Assembly: GCA_015039365.1 (NCBI GenBank)
Contig: WION01000013.1
Location: forward strand, 310,001-374,000
DNA length: 64,000 nt
DNA from: Amanita rubescens
Lineage: Eukaryota; Basidiomycota; Agaricomycetes; Agaricales; Amanitaceae
Direction of reading: 5' to 3'
A program made the position numbers and the translations under genes. Each line of letters opens with the position of its first letter. Position 1 is the first letter of the stretch. Below, piece by piece: positions 1 to 12,713 of the stretch. The notes under the pieces were generated by a model. The model saw nothing but the letters and a program-made list of their open reading frames with translations, had not been told where the DNA came from and ran no database searches.

Positions 1-2520
1 TAAATTACTCCCGCGTTTCTTCCTACGGAGGTAACAGGATCACGATTATATACGGCTCAACCTTTGTTTATACTAACATTTTCTCAGGACGAAGGAGATC
101 ATCCAAAACCAGGTATATGCGAACCCCGCATTAATGAAGACGTACTTACGTTATACAGTTACCTCGAAAAGTTGATCAGGTCGTCTTTTGTCCCCTTAAG
201 CCACAGCAAATTCATGCATACAAGAACTTATTACAAACGGAGCAGGTCCAGAACTTGATACAACGGACTGCTCCCTGTACATGTGGTTCAGGGAAACAGT
301 GCGTGCCGATCAAGGGTTAACGTTAGGATATAATCTGATCTAAGCCTAGTCGGCAAGCATGCTGCCACCCACTAATTCCTGGGGATGTTTTCAAATACAT
401 GTCTATATTGATTAAGCTTTCGAATCACCTTGGGTTGATTCTTCCAGGTAAGCTGAAAGTGAACTTTCGTCTCAGGTGATCGTCATTAACAACAGGATTC
501 CAGCGCCAACGGACAGTCCCGAACAGGTACACTATTTTTTAGCTCCTTCAGTATATACAATTTATTTGCGCAGACAATACGGAACCGAGCCTTAGCCCAG
601 TTCGCCTTTCCAGAAGGTGACATTCCCAAATATGGCACTGCTATGATGCAGCCACAATACTGCGGTAAATGGGCTGTAAGTCGTTTCTCATTGGCGGCGA
701 GACAGGAGTTTATGTCACCATCTCGCTATAGGTACTAGATCTTCTCCTTAAGGAATGGCACAAGGACTCTTCCAACAAGGTGTTAATTTTTACGAAATCG
801 GTGAAATTACTAGAAATGCTGGAATTTCACTTGCGCGCTCAAGGTCAACGCCAATCACTTCAGTGGTAGTCGACGTATTTGACCTTAGCTGATTAGGATA
901 TGATTTCCTCAAGTTGGATGGCAGCACAAAACAGTCCGAACGTTTGTTTTACAGACCACAGGGGCACTGATGTCCACTTACATTTTTCGTAGGCATGCCG
1001 ATGATAGATCGGTTCCAAACGGATCCAGCCGTATTCATTTTCCTTATTTCGACGTTAGCAGGTGGCACAGGCCTCAACCTAACAGGTTAGTATGCTGTAA
1101 AAAGCTGGTTTGGCATCTAACTTGATCTGTCGCAGGTGCAAACAAAGTCGTAATATTCGGTGAGTTTTATCCCTGGCTTTGTGGCTGAGCCACCCAACTT
1201 CCGCAAAGATCCCAATTGGAGTGAGCGCCAACATTGTTGATCTCATCATATCATTCAACGCCAGCTTAGATCCTGCGCACGATTTGCAAGCTATGGATAG
1301 GTAATAATAAAAAACTCTATCTCAATCCCGATCATTACTCAAAAGGACAGAGCATTCCGCTTTGGTCAGACTCGTGATGTCTCTGTCTATCGATTACTGG
1401 GTGCCGGCTCCATTGAGGAGTTGATCTACGCCCGCCAGATATACAAGCAACAACAAATGGCTATAGGGTATGAAGCAAGCGTTCAAACACGGTAAGTAGG
1501 GCGTGAGCGAAGGGGTCATATATTTCAATCACGCGTCAGGTACTTCGAGGGCATTCAAGGCGATACTACCAAGAAGGGAGAGTTATTTGGCATCGAGAAC
1601 ATCTTCAAATTCCACGAGGATAAGTTAGCGACGAAGATGGCGGTATGTTATACGGAACCCAGCTTTACTTTTCTTTGATACCTAGTAACTTAGATCGAAA
1701 AGGCCAACCTTGCCGAACTGGATTGGGCATTAGCAAACATGAGGGCCGTTAGGTCCAAGAAGCGGGATAAAATAACCGAGGAGCTAGTTACAGATGCCGA
1801 TGGAAAAGCAGGCAAAGAAGACGTATGTATTTTCATTCAGTAGACAACATGATACCTGACACAGTCTCAGAGTAATTTAAAGGGCCTTGGAGCACTACTT
1901 TTCGACGATGGCAAGGAATCTTCTACGTGTTGCATGAATGGTCTAATGACGATTCTTTAGCTGTTCCTGACCTACAGGATATCGACAAGGATGTCATTCA
2001 GAAGACATTGAATGCAATTGGTGTCAGGTATAGCCACATCAATGAGGAATTGCTAAGGCCCAGTCGAATTGAGGAAGAGCGCACGAAAGACACGCTTCGG
2101 GTACGGCAAAATCATTCGTTTTCATTATGACAATAACACAGAGCAGAGGACACGCCGGAAATCGAAGCAGCCTAAGGGTACCAGTGCACGGACATCGCCA
2201 GTGCCGCAGTGGCCTCCGAAGCGCAAACACCATAAACCACCACCCACACCAGAGGAGCAGTAAGTACCTCTGCCATTGCTGCTCCACAATATTTAAATAT
2301 CATCAGGCTTGCTTCACGATACGAAGCACTTATACAACTAGGAATGATTGGTAGCAAGGACGATGTTCCTGAATTTGCACGCGAGTTGTAAGTGTTATTA
2401 TGACCTGTTCAAGTACGATGCCTCTGATTGTCCGCCAGTGCCCGTAAATCTTTAGACGAGCGGAACGAAATCATATCACGATTAGATGAGTGGACGAGGT
2501 CCAATTCATCGGGGCGTTAG
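1..2520 (+). CDS. ERCC6L2-like SNF2-family DNA-dependent ATPase, 3' part
   Basis: Only the C-terminal half is in the window; the 5' part lies upstream of base 1. The spliced exons read through a cysteine cluster ([11 protein letters not shown], ~265-310), helicase motif V ([10 protein letters not shown], ~1060-1140), motif VI ([19 protein letters not shown], ~1290-1400), then [13 protein letters not shown] and [12 protein letters not shown] (~1410-1610). A GELFG..N.FKF block after motif VI and the CGSG cysteine cluster are what I recall of ERCC6L2, a SNF2 translocase acting in DNA repair, rather than of Rad54 or CSB. The tail is charged and ends [21 protein letters not shown] before TAG at 2518-2520. 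At least ten short introns are needed. Family assignment is good; the exact orthologue name is inferred. Confidence 0.8.
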
Positions 2521-2640
2521 CCTTGGGAAGTAATGTTCTAAGTATAATGTATTACGCCAACTGTTGTGACCCCTGTACAACCTCTCTCCGATCGTTTATC
2601 TTTTCTATACCAGATCATCAGATCTCAGGTTCAGACGTTC

Positions 2641-4019
2641 ATGAGCTCTGACTTGCCAACCAAACCAGAACGTTAGTATTTGCGAAGTGTCAATTTAACT
2701 TAACCTCAACATTTTGACATTTAGCCGCGAGGCCCGAGCATGGTCAACCAACCAGTGACGCAATAGATCCAGCACCCCCCACTTCAGATGCTATGCAAGT
2801 GGAAATCAACGAGAACACCTGTGAGTTCCCTCAATGAGTCGGAAGGATTGAAATTGCTACAACCGCACGACGTGTAAACAGTGCTCTCGGATCTAACACC
2901 ATCGCAGCTTATCGATCTAAATCAAGTTCGTTGGAGATACGCCCAAGTGGAATGGAGAATTAATATATGGAATATATGACAGAATGCCCTTAACGATCTG
3001 GTACCCCAGCGACCCCTCATCGAAGAAACAGAGCCGATTTCGGGGCTACGCGCAGAGTATGAATCAGGCTCCGCAAAATTCTTGAAGCAAATCGATTGGC
3101 TGAAGGACCATGGTTTCCACTATCTTAGGCGGGCGAGGGGTGATGGTGATTGTTTCTATAGAGGTAAGCAATCCCTGTTTCTATACTACATTCGTCGATC
3201 CAGGTTGTTCGCCCAAACAGCGCTAGGATTTGCCTTTGTGGAACAGATATTGAAGGCCCCCGAGTACGACATTGCAGCAGTCAGTGCTCTCTCTTTGCTA
3301 GAGACGACTTCAAGTTCGCTAGAAGCCGTTGGTTTCCATCGTATCGTGTTCGAAGATTTCTACGATGTGCTCTACGGCCTCATCAAGAGTGTTGTCCAGC
3401 CCGATGATGGACAAGCATTTCTAACACCGGCGACTCTATTACAAAAGTTCCAAATCCCTGAGGGTGCGTATTTTGCTACTTGGTGTCCTGTCCATTAATT
3501 GATGATTTTCATAGTGTCAAATTGTATCGTTGTGTACTTGAGGCTGCTTACTGTACGTCTCTTCTCCTGCAATATTCAGACGGTCTTACAGTGCCGTCAA
3601 GTCTGCACAACTACGACTCAACGAGGAAGAATATTCACCTTTCCTTACTAATCCCGAGACCGGAGGGCCTATGATGGTTGGCGCGTTCTGCGAAAAGTTT
3701 GTAGAGGCTACGGGCAAAGAAGCAGGCTTGTCCAGATCATATCTTTATGCGAATGCATTGACCCATTTCATCGCAGATCATGTACAGATAACAGCCCTAT
3801 GCCGCGTGTTGCGGTTGGACGTAAAGGTGGCGTATCTCGATGGCAGGGGAGATACCGGTACCGTTGAATTTGTGGAATTCCAGAATGAATCGGCAGCCCA
3901 GGAACCCATAATGCTATTGTATAGGTGCGTACATCACATCTAGACCACCGAGACGTGTAATCATTGATTTATATGCCAGACCGGGTCATTATGATATCCT
4001 CATTAAAAATGGTGTATGA
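2641..4019 (+). CDS. OTUB1: Otubain, OTU-family deubiquitinase (peptidase C65)
   Basis: Cysteine protease that cuts ubiquitin chains. The ATG at 2641 opens a short acidic N-terminus (SSDLPTKPE...DAMQVEINENT); splicing then gives LTPSQLIDLNQ and NALNDLVPQRPLIEETEPISGLRAEY, the conserved start of the otubain fold. The catalytic block is DGDCFYR (~3140-3160: Asp and nucleophile Cys) and the catalytic His is in PGHYDILIKNG just before the TGA at 4017-4019. The helical arm between them (FLTPATLLQKF, GAFCEKFVEATG, HFIADHVQITALCRVL) fits family C65 well. The length, about 300 residues, is normal for fungal otubains. Seven or so introns; all key residues present, so it looks functional. Confidence 0.9.
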
Positions 4020-4422
4020 CACTACAGGCTGAGCCATGAAAAGATAAATCGTAGTCCAATCTATTCAGTGACCAGTGGTGACTCGGGTACAGACATAATA
4101 CCGTATCTATTGTCTATCCTTAGAGGTTCGAAAACATGAATTCGTTGTTTTGCTTACTGCGTTCTGCTATGCTTCGCTGCATGCGGCCTTAATAGCTCAA
4201 ACCAGTTCGGAATGTACAGTAGGTATGTTTTCCACGGCTCTTACATCCTTACTGTACTATATATGTACCGCTGCCTGACCATACATATGTATGCGGAAGA
4301 TATTGTGACAGGCCGTTTGGCTGATAAAAGCTCTTGCAAGGTAGATTCTATGCGGGTGGGTCACGATTGTCAAGTATTTTACATTTGTTCTAACAAGGAT
4401 ACAAGGGAAGAATGTAAACCAT
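4020..4422. other. Convergent intergenic stretch
   Basis: Four hundred bases between the 3' ends of the otubain and UBP6 genes. I see no coding exon, RNA gene or repeat; it should hold the two terminators and polyadenylation regions. Confidence 0.5.
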
Positions 4423-6705
4423 TCACGCTAATGGCTTGCTCCTGTACAATAGTACATATGCCGATGAATCCTCACCTGTAAACATAGCTTCAGACAATGC
4501 GTATCGACCTGTTAGGGAGTGACGTACCTCCACCGTCCAGAGTCGTTAACTTCTCTACAGGGAATATGGAAACTTTATCATCGTCAAACTTGTACCAGTC
4601 CTCATCGTTTTCATGATCATATATCTTTTGTGCTGAGCTGGAAGATTCGCCCGATGCCGCAGGGGGCTTTCCATGATTCGCGTGGAACACGCTCTTTTTG
4701 ACATACCCGACATAGTGACCGGAGTCTGCGGCGGCACCCTTGTGCGTTACAATTGCTATGCGACAATTAGCCATGTTCTTGTATGACAATTATTACGTAC
4801 CAATCAACTCGTATAGGCCGCTTACACTGCAGCCAATGTCCTGCTTCAAATCAGGATGAATGAGGGTGTCTAGCTCGGCCAATTCCTTCGTCCTATAAAC
4901 ATGCTCATCTTCCAACTCGCCCGAGGCCTTGTTTTCAGGTGCGGGCGTTGCAGCATTGGCGTCTGTCATCTCCACATCATTGTTCGCGGGTGCAGTCGAA
5001 TTTGCAGATGCCACAGCGACTTTTGTTCGTCGTCTGACCTTCCGACGTTCTGCCCGCTCTGTTTGGAACTCCAAAAGTCGTCGACTGACAGGTAATAACT
5101 TTTTTTTAAGTTCATCAGTCACGAGGTCTAAGGCATCGAGTTCGTTTGGAAATTTGACTTTCCGCTAACAGAAAGTATGATAAGCGTTCAGTCCTGTGCG
5201 AGAAAGGGAACATACCATGATCTTGGCCTTCTTTCGAATGTCTGCTTTCCATGCGAAACGAACCATGTGAACAGTGAGGTATGTCGGCAGCCTTGTCAAT
5301 CGAGACTTTAGGCTATACTGGGCTTCTCGACCTAGCGTCGGAGAGTTCTTGTCAACTTTCGTATCCAACGACTAAAATACTGTGAAGAATAAACACAAGG
5401 GTCGTAATAATTAAGCCTTACGTTCATGATGCCCGAAAGCATGTAATTAGTCGTATTGGTTATGTTACATTCTATTTTGAGGACTTGTTCCTTGGCAATT
5501 GATGGAGGCTCTTCAGGAGATTCATCGCATGTCAATCTGGATTAAGCATAAGAGGTGTTAACACCCAAGGCTGAAAGTCTCTCACGTCCTCTGAATCTCT
5601 CCCATAAGGTATTGTTCAACGAAACTCTTCGTAGTGTCACTTGGACCGGCCGATGGAATGCCAGGAACCTGCCTCAAACTATTGATAATTTGATTGTAGC
5701 ATTCTTCCGCGTCTGCTCCAGTTTTAGCATGGAAAGAGATGTAATAAAGTATAGCATACAAACCTTGCTGTGCATAACCACTTAGAATATTATTCATCCT
5801 GCCCCTGTCGCGCTCCGCGAATTGTGGATTAACCTATAATGGTTGACGAATGGACAAATCGGTCAAAAATGACGTCGAACCTGCCGCAACGCCTGTAAAA
5901 AGCCATTCGGGTTCACAGTGTCCGTTGTGCTGGACATATTCTTGTACAGGTCACTCAGTGCCTTGGGCAGGGGCGACCCTGCGGGTAAACCAGGCCTGAA
6001 GAAGCAGCGGAGTAAGAGACTTGGTCATTGAAAAGCGAATTTACATACGCGCTAAGGGCGAGCTGGAGTTCAGGAACGGCCCTCAAGGCTTGCACTGTGG
6101 CGTTCATGTAACAGGTATTTCCCAAGCTTATCCAAGAGTTAGCCACTGCCTCTCGCGCGAAATAATCAAAAGTTACTTGTGTAAGCCAACAGGTTTCGCC
6201 AGCTATTGAGGAATGTGAAGAAATGGAAATCGCAGTGAGGTGGTTGCTCACAGCTTCCGCGAGCTCGGCATCGTCCATATCTGAACAAGTTCCGTGAGGT
6301 ATGAGCTTTATCAAATTGAACTATCCAACCTTCTAGGAACTGGGTAGGTTTTTCTGGAGGTTTAGGTAACTCTCCAGCTGCACCAATGACTGTGAAGGTT
6401 TGCCCCTATCCATAATGTCATCGTTTTGATGGCCGTAAAAGTCGCGTAGCAGCCGCACCTCTTTTGGCCCAATCTTCTTCCAGGGGGTATCGTCCTGTTT
6501 CATACGTATTTATGACGAACACCAGCATATATATCATTTTACAAACTTTTAGTACGGTTCCTTTAGCCATGACTTTCATTCTATCGACAGGAACTCCAGT
6601 GGCCTGGTAGATCAAATCCTTGAAGGCTGCTGGAGGCTGATCGGTGTCGAGATTTAGTTCATGAGTCTTTCCAGCATGCTTGACAGAAACTTTGAGGGGA
6701 GCCAT
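4423..6705 (-). CDS. UBP6: Ubp6/USP14, proteasome-associated ubiquitin hydrolase
   Basis: Proteasome-bound deubiquitinase that recycles ubiquitin. The start at 6705 gives MAPLKVSVKHAGKTHELNLD, an N-terminal ubiquitin-like domain (about residues 1-75) that docks on the 19S particle. The USP Cys box ISLGNTCYMNATVQALRAVP lies at ~6090-6150; the His box DSGHYVGYVKK at ~4690-4730; WYKFDDDKVSIF follows at ~4560-4600. After an intron at ~4530 the tail reads EDSSAYVLLYRSKPLA with TGA at 4423-4425, the expected end of the catalytic fold. An acidic/Ala-rich insert (~4900-4990) is a variable linker. About ten introns. All catalytic residues are present. It faces a divergent BAP31-like gene across ~185 bp and converges on the otubain gene. 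Confidence 0.92.
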
Positions 6706-6891
6706 GGGAACAGAAAGCAAGATCGCGGTACGGGTTTTTATGACTGCCAAATCAGTGACGCGTCGCGCTTGCGTCACCCGTGACTATCACGCTAACATGC
6801 CGATTGTGACGTCACATCCTTCCTTGCTGCGAATACTGCGAACCGACACGTTGCATACTCAACTTATACGTCCAAATACGAACTCGCCAAG

Positions 6892-7821
6892 ATGACCGTA
6901 TAGTAAGTATTCGATGCGTTAGTATTACTTTCTGATAACCCGAGTCAATTAGTTATCACCTTACTTTTCTACTCCTAGCCGCAGAAGTGCGTTTACATTG
7001 AGGTTTGAGCTATTGCGTTACCAACTGATATTTCCAGATGGTCACTTTCTGCTTGTTGGTTGCACCGCTTCCACATGGCGTTCGCAGGAATGTTTTCAAG
7101 TTCATTTCTGGGTCATGGATTGTTGCCAAGATTGCGTATGCACTCAAAATCGCATTTATGTATGGTCCTGTCCATCAAAGTAGTACCTGACTAACAATGC
7201 ATATAGCTTTGTCGGAATTCTCTTTGTCGATGCTATACAGCGCATGTACCGAGTCTCAGCTGAGGTCGAGCTCGCCAAGGCTTCCATGGCTACAGACCTT
7301 CGAGTGGAATCCAGTCTGGCAGCCAGAAAATTCTAGTAAAGAGTTTTGATAACATTTCTCAAGCCATTCATCTAAACTATTTATTCAGTGCACAGCGTAA
7401 CACTTATCTCACTGGTTTTTGTCTTTTCCTCTCCCTCGTTTTGACGCGCACGTTCTATATACTCCTCGAACTTATTCATACCCGGGAAGAAAATTCGAAG
7501 TTGAAGAAAGAGGTGCATACTGGTGGCATCTATACTCTTCGTCCTCAGTTCTGATCTCTTGAAATAGGCCACGCCTCAGAAAGGAGGGAAGAACCAGGAC
7601 GCAGCTAAAGAGGTTGTAGAATTGAAGAAGAGGATTGCAGAGCTCGAAACGAAAGATCGCGACATTGGTTGGTTATATCAACGCAGTTCGACAATGTTTG
7701 CTAATATCATGTTTTAGAGACATTGAAGAAACAGGCTCTACAGCAAGCCGCAGAATATGACAGGCTTGCTACAAAGTATAATGAGGAGACAGGAAATGTA
7801 TCGAACAAAAGGAAAGATTGA
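6892..7821 (+). CDS. BAP31-like ER membrane protein
   Basis: Integral ER protein of the BAP31/Yet family, implicated in export or quality control of membrane proteins. Splicing the first intron (GTAAGT at ~6902 to AG at ~6951) gives MTVYYHLTFLLLAAE, then MVTFCLLVAPLPHGVRR, KFISGSWIVAKIAYALKIAF, GILFVDAIQRMYRV, then RNTYLTGFCLFLSLVLTRTF. These are the three N-terminal membrane spans and conserved loops of the family. The C-terminus is a cytosolic coiled coil (KEVVELKKRIAELETKD; ETLKKQALQQAAEYDRLA) ending KRKD, a basic C-terminal signature resembling a dilysine ER-retrieval signal. Stop TGA 7819-7821. Six short introns; no lesions seen. Confidence 0.88.
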
Positions 7822-8005
7822 GATAATTCTGTATGATATCGCATGTCCTTAGCGTTTAGTCAATCCGAGTCGCGTTGAGTCAGTTTGGTGTCCAGGTCAC
7901 ATGACCGAGTATTTAAAGTCCGCAGTTGGAACAAGTTGAACCGGGCTGAGTTCTTGTGCCACGACTGAGCTACGTCTGCTTACGCGTCATCTATCTCGTG
8001 CAATC

Positions 8006-9019
8006 ATGGTAAGTACTGGCTCTTTTCGTGTCAATTTCATCTAACTTAAAGGCGCGTATTAGTCTGTTTCACCCGCCGTTATGCGTCGCGTCATGCGAGA
8101 ACTGGCCGAGCTCAAAAAGAATCCACCGGAAGGTATCCGGGTTCAAACGAACGAGCAGGACATGATGGATGTTACAGGGATTATCCAAGGACCCGGTGAG
8201 CATATCCCGCGGTTTAAATCTGCGATTCCGATCACTGACTCCTTTTCCGCCATGAGCAGAGGGTACGCCTTACACTGGCGGTTACTTCAGGGTCAGGTTC
8301 AAGTTTACAGACGAGTTCCCCGCTGCGCCTCCTAAATGTTAGTGCGATTCGCTGCCGGTTTTTTATTTATGCTGACGATACATTTGGCAGGCTGGTTTGC
8401 AACGAAGATCTTCCATCCCAATGTTTCCAGCTCCGGCGAGATCTGCGTGAACACGCTCAAAAAGGACTGGAAGTCAACATATGGCATTGGTCATATCCTC
8501 GTCACCGTTAAATGCCTTTTGATATATCCTAATCCCGAATCTGCTCTGGATGAAGAGGCTGGAAAATTACTATTGGAAAACTACTCGACGTATTGTGATC
8601 GTGCAAAATTGATAACAAGTGTGCACGCTACTCCTCGAGTGAGGCCTGTGGAATTTGATTCGTCGGCCTCGGAGGAAGATTCTACCTCACCAAGCTCATC
8701 AACAACAAAATCTACCGCAGGGGAGATACCTTCGGCTACCTCTAGTTTCAAGCTGCCTATCAGCTCGACAAAATTGCCTCAACTACCAATTTCAAAAGGC
8801 ACGCTATCTGTAGAAAAGGATAGCGCGAAAGAGCGCCACCCGTCACCATCACCTCTTAGTACGGCAAATGCAAATGTGGGAGGTAAGGCTGCCCCGGGGG
8901 TGACTGTTAGCATAGCCCCACTAGCAGTGCCAGAAGGCAAGAAGGCTGTCAAAAGAGCTGCAACAGGTGGAGGTCCAACGAACGCAGAGAGGAGGAAGAA
9001 GGCACTGAAGCGGCTATGA
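8006..9019 (+). CDS. UBE2S: Ubiquitin-conjugating enzyme E2 S
   Basis: E2 enzyme; in animals UBE2S extends K11-linked chains with the APC/C. The first exon is only ATG plus one base before GTAAGT; the next reads [21 protein letters not shown]. The UBC core follows: [49 protein letters not shown] (active-site Cys in EIC, ~8448), [23 protein letters not shown] and [13 protein letters not shown]. The HPN motif and the stretch [16 protein letters not shown] match UBE2S rather than other E2s. A Ser/Thr/Pro-rich tail of ~125 residues ends in a lysine cluster ([10 protein letters not shown]), as in UBE2S, whose C-terminal lysines contact the APC/C. Stop at 9017-9019. Confidence 0.9.
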
Positions 9020-9248
9020 TACATCAGGTGGCCCACCGACCACCTAATTCATTTTCCCTTCTCTGGTGGATGGGGTTTTATTTTTTCACTCACTTCGGAA
9101 GGACAGTTGTAGGCAATTAATTGGCTAGGCTACCGCTATGTTCTTTATGCGCATTCTACTGTATAACATGACATACTTGTGTACTATTGGAGCGGAGTTA
9201 CTTTATGTTGACCACGCAGGCAAACGACGACTTTCTTTGTTCTCGATA

Positions 9249-10165
9249 ATGACTTCCGCACAGAAGGTTCTTGCAGACTTTCATCGCTTGGTCGATGTCA
9301 ACCAACAGTCTCTACTCATTTCCCTTGCGGCGATCACATTTAACCCGACGGCATGGAACATTGTCGCCCGCCACGGTACGGCACATTCGCTCACAGAAAC
9401 TGAAAACACTGACCAAACGCATGGTCATTAGAGTATAGAAACAAAACTTTGACGAAGTCTGTTTGGAAGCCCACGCTGTGGATGCTATTTCCTCGCTCTG
9501 GCAATTTTTTCATTCGGTATTCTTCGGGACCACCTGTACGTTCATTTCTTTCTCTTTTTTTGTATACACTGTCTCTTACGCTTTTACCCTCCCCAGATAC
9601 CAACGCGCGCTCCAGGACCAACCTCGCGTTCCGCTTCTCCCCGAGCCCTATGATACCATAGTCCCGGCTGCGCTATTCGCTCTCGGTCAAACCTTTGTCA
9701 TTACTTCTACTTGGGCACTCGGGGTCACCGGGACGTTCTTGGGAGACTACTTTGGTATCTTGATGGATCATAGAGTGACTGGGTGGGTTCCCTTTCATCA
9801 TCCCTTCTTCTTCTCTTCAGAGGTGCTGACGATGGCGAGCAAAGGTTCCCGTTCAACGTTCTACGTGACCCAATGTACGTTGGAAGTACCATGTGTTTCG
9901 TTGCAACTGCATTATGGTAAGTCCCGTGGTCTCTGTCCATTTGTGTGTTAATTTGACTTTTGTGCTCGCAGGTACGAGAGGCCGGCTGGGTTGTTCATCT
10001 CAGCATACGTGTACATTCTCTATCTGATCGCTCTCCAGTTCGAAGGGTACGTAGAGCTAGATGCCATAACTCTGGTTGCCATTAACTCAATGGTGCTTTT
10101 ACAGACCCTTCACGGATATGATCTACTCTAAACGAGCAAAGGCAGCCTCTAAAAAAGCCACATAA
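9249..10165 (+). CDS. OPI3: Phospholipid N-methyltransferase Opi3/PEMT, with apparent 1-nt frameshift
   Basis: Integral ER enzyme for the last methylations from phosphatidylethanolamine to phosphatidylcholine. Exon 1 gives VDVNQQSLLISLAAITFNPT and WNIVARH, the next exon EYRNKTLTK, then LFGSPRCGCYFLALAIFSFG, ILRDHLYQRALQDQP, LGVTGTFLGDYFGILMDHR, FPFNVLRDPMYVGSTMCFV and ALQFEGPFTDMIYSKRAKAA. The GxxGTxLGDYFG, RxPxYxGS and EGPFT signatures are the PEMT SAM/substrate motifs. Between EYRNKTLTK (ending 9457) and LFGSPR (from 9459) the frame shifts by one extra base, T9458; no intron joins the two frames well. Either a sequence error or a real lesion. Everything downstream is in one frame to TAA at 10163-10165. 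Confidence 0.85.
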
Positions 10166-10362
10166 TCGTCTCCGGATATTAGACACGCATAGTGGCATGG
10201 ATCAGTAATCTGCATTACTTAGTTTACTCTTCATGATTAATGCTAGGTGATGACGATTCAGAAACCTCCTGAACTACGAGTGGAATCGTGGGTAAGGAAC
10301 GGTATCCTTTTTAGCCACCCATGAGCACTTGAGTTGTAATCGTGCACTGGGGTAACCCAGAG

Positions 10363-12587
10363 CTAAGGAGTATTGAAGTGGTACTTGCTGACAACCTTAT
10401 CCCAGATGTCCCTTGTAGGTATAGTTGCGTTTAGACGGGACGCCAGGAGGAAAGCACCACTCAATTTCCTAAGCGCGAGTGAGAAATCCGGGCTATGTCT
10501 GGGTGCAAATCTCGTTACCTGTTAAGGCTGTACGTCTCCCTCGGTGGCGGCGTCAACCTATGTTGAAGCATCACGGGTATTTGAGCTCTAATCTCGGCCG
10601 TTATGTCAGCCCAGATGCTGCCGGGACCGAAAGAAAACGGTCGAGGACCTGATTCTCTGAAGGGTGTCGCGAGAAGCACCATCGAGTTCGCGTGTGCGTT
10701 TAGCATAACCTGTTTAGATCATGAATTGTTGCATGCGAATATGGATTTGCGATATTTACCTCGTTTTCTTCACCGGTCAGATACCCAAGCTTAAGACTCC
10801 ATTGGATGCATGCATCTCTATCTTGGGAAGCAGCAGCCTGCAACAAGTGTAACCAGTTATCCATGAATTGCTGGGAGTATTCCCTCGACGCGCCAAAGTC
10901 AACCAATTCAACCTGTAATATTAGATGAGAACGGTTTTCTTGGGCTTTATACAGTCACGCACTTGCCGTGTTGCTGGATTCCACAAGAAATTTGACCAAT
11001 TAGGGTCTGTCTGCATAGTTCTGTATTCAAACAGCTCTTTCAGACACAACTCCATAACCCACGAGGAAATCTACGCTAATAAATGCCCAGGTCATCACAT
11101 AAACAGGGTTTACTTACATCATTCCTGTCTTGCTGGCTTAATCGCGAAGCATTTGCTTCACCGACGCTGAAGCCATTGACCCGTTCCATGACAAGCACAT
11201 CGCGAGTGCTCCCATCCCAAACCCATGGAACCCTGAATCGGGTATCGTTGCCCAGACGTTCCGCAGAACCAAACTTGCGCAAGAAAGAAGCCTCGCGCGT
11301 ATAATCACATTCGTCTGCCAATTCTTCTCCCATTACCTGACAAGATCCATTCAGATAAACACCACACGACTTGTGAAACCATCTGACCTTGATGGTTTTG
11401 TCAAGAAACAGTCCTTTTGGTAGCAACGCGCTGGCAGTCAGCAAAAGCTTGATGTATCCCAGATCGCTAGTAATGGAGTCTTTGATGTTAGGAAATTGAA
11501 CTTTGACAGCAACGGCTTCCTCTTTCCCAGTAGGCGAAACTGAAGGAGAAAGCACGGCTTTGTGAACTTGTCCAATTGATGCGGCAGCAAAGGGAATGCG
11601 ATCAAACGACGTAAAGTTTGACACCCAATCTGGACCTAATGATGCTTGCATAACTTTCTGACGGCAAATAAGCTTATTTATCGGCACTCCGAGAATGGAT
11701 CATATACCTCCATCTGCCAGTCGGGCATGTAATGTGCACTGTCTTGGACCCTTCTAAATATCTTGTCGATTTCTTCAGGAAGGACGTGGGTATCTGCAGT
11801 CATCAGAACGTCATCCCCAGGAAATCTTCGACAAGAGTTACGAACCTTGGATGCTCATGAATTGGCCCAACTTCAGCGCCGCGCCGCGCATTTGGGACAA
11901 TTTCGCCACGAGACGTTTGATGTTAGCTTCAGTCATGACAAGAGAAGATTGAGAGTCAGAGTTTCCGCTTGTTCGACGAATTAATTCAGAGGCAGCGCCG
12001 TAACCGAGGGATGCAGCAAGTCCTAACTAAGGTCAGTATAGTAGTTGGATGAGATACGCATATACTTGCCTCCGTAGTGAAAAAGTCTTCCTATCCGTGA
12101 TGATGGGACTTTGGAGGATTGCAAATTACGGGCAGGTGTTGAGTATACGGGAGTCTACATTTTATATGAGTGTATTGCGGTCATATTCCAACACTCGTCT
12201 GTACCTTGTCAAGTGGTTCGTCAAGTGATAAATCATTTTGCAATGGAGAAGCATCTGGTTGGATATCATCTGATGGAGTAGAGTTGGGGACCGGTGGTAT
12301 AAGTTGCTGCGATGATTTTCTGGATCTCGTGTCACCCTCTATGCTTTGTTGGACACCGTAATGCTGCCTGACAGGGCTTTCGGGCTCCTTGCTTGGCTCT
12401 TCTTGCCTTGACTTTGAGCTTACTGCAGTGGTGGCTCTAGCAGCAGTATTTTGTGCGACTTGAGTTGCTCTGTGGTGGGCTGCATGAGAGAGGATGTTAA
12501 GGACCGAATAAGCAACACAGAACCAGTTGTAGGCGGGGCCAGGTGGCATACCGCGTGCCAAACAACCGCCAAGTTGCCGTTCACCAT
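10363..12587 (-). CDS. COQ8: Coq8/ADCK-type atypical kinase of ubiquinone synthesis
   Basis: Mitochondrial UbiB-family ATPase/kinase required for coenzyme Q assembly. Recognised blocks: [13 protein letters not shown] and [17 protein letters not shown] (KxGQ motif, ~11850-11920), [15 protein letters not shown] (Ala-rich nucleotide loop, ~11560-11600), [10 protein letters not shown] (catalytic Lys), [22 protein letters not shown], and after further introns [19 protein letters not shown] and GYLTGEE (~10790-10900). The C-terminal exon ends [15 protein letters not shown] with TAG at 10363-10365. The N-terminus is uncertain: [12 protein letters not shown] from ATG 12587 resembles the family start, but I could not join it in frame to [11 protein letters not shown]. 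The region ~12190-12450 is a low-complexity linker. Confidence 0.85.
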
Positions 12588-12713
12588 GATGTCGCTACCG
12601 ACGCATCAGACTCCTTCAAAGAAACTGCGTTTCATAATCCAAAGGTTCTTATTCTCCTTGTTACAAAAATAATTTCATAAGCTTAGTGCACCAGCACAGA
12701 TGTTTTGCAAGAA

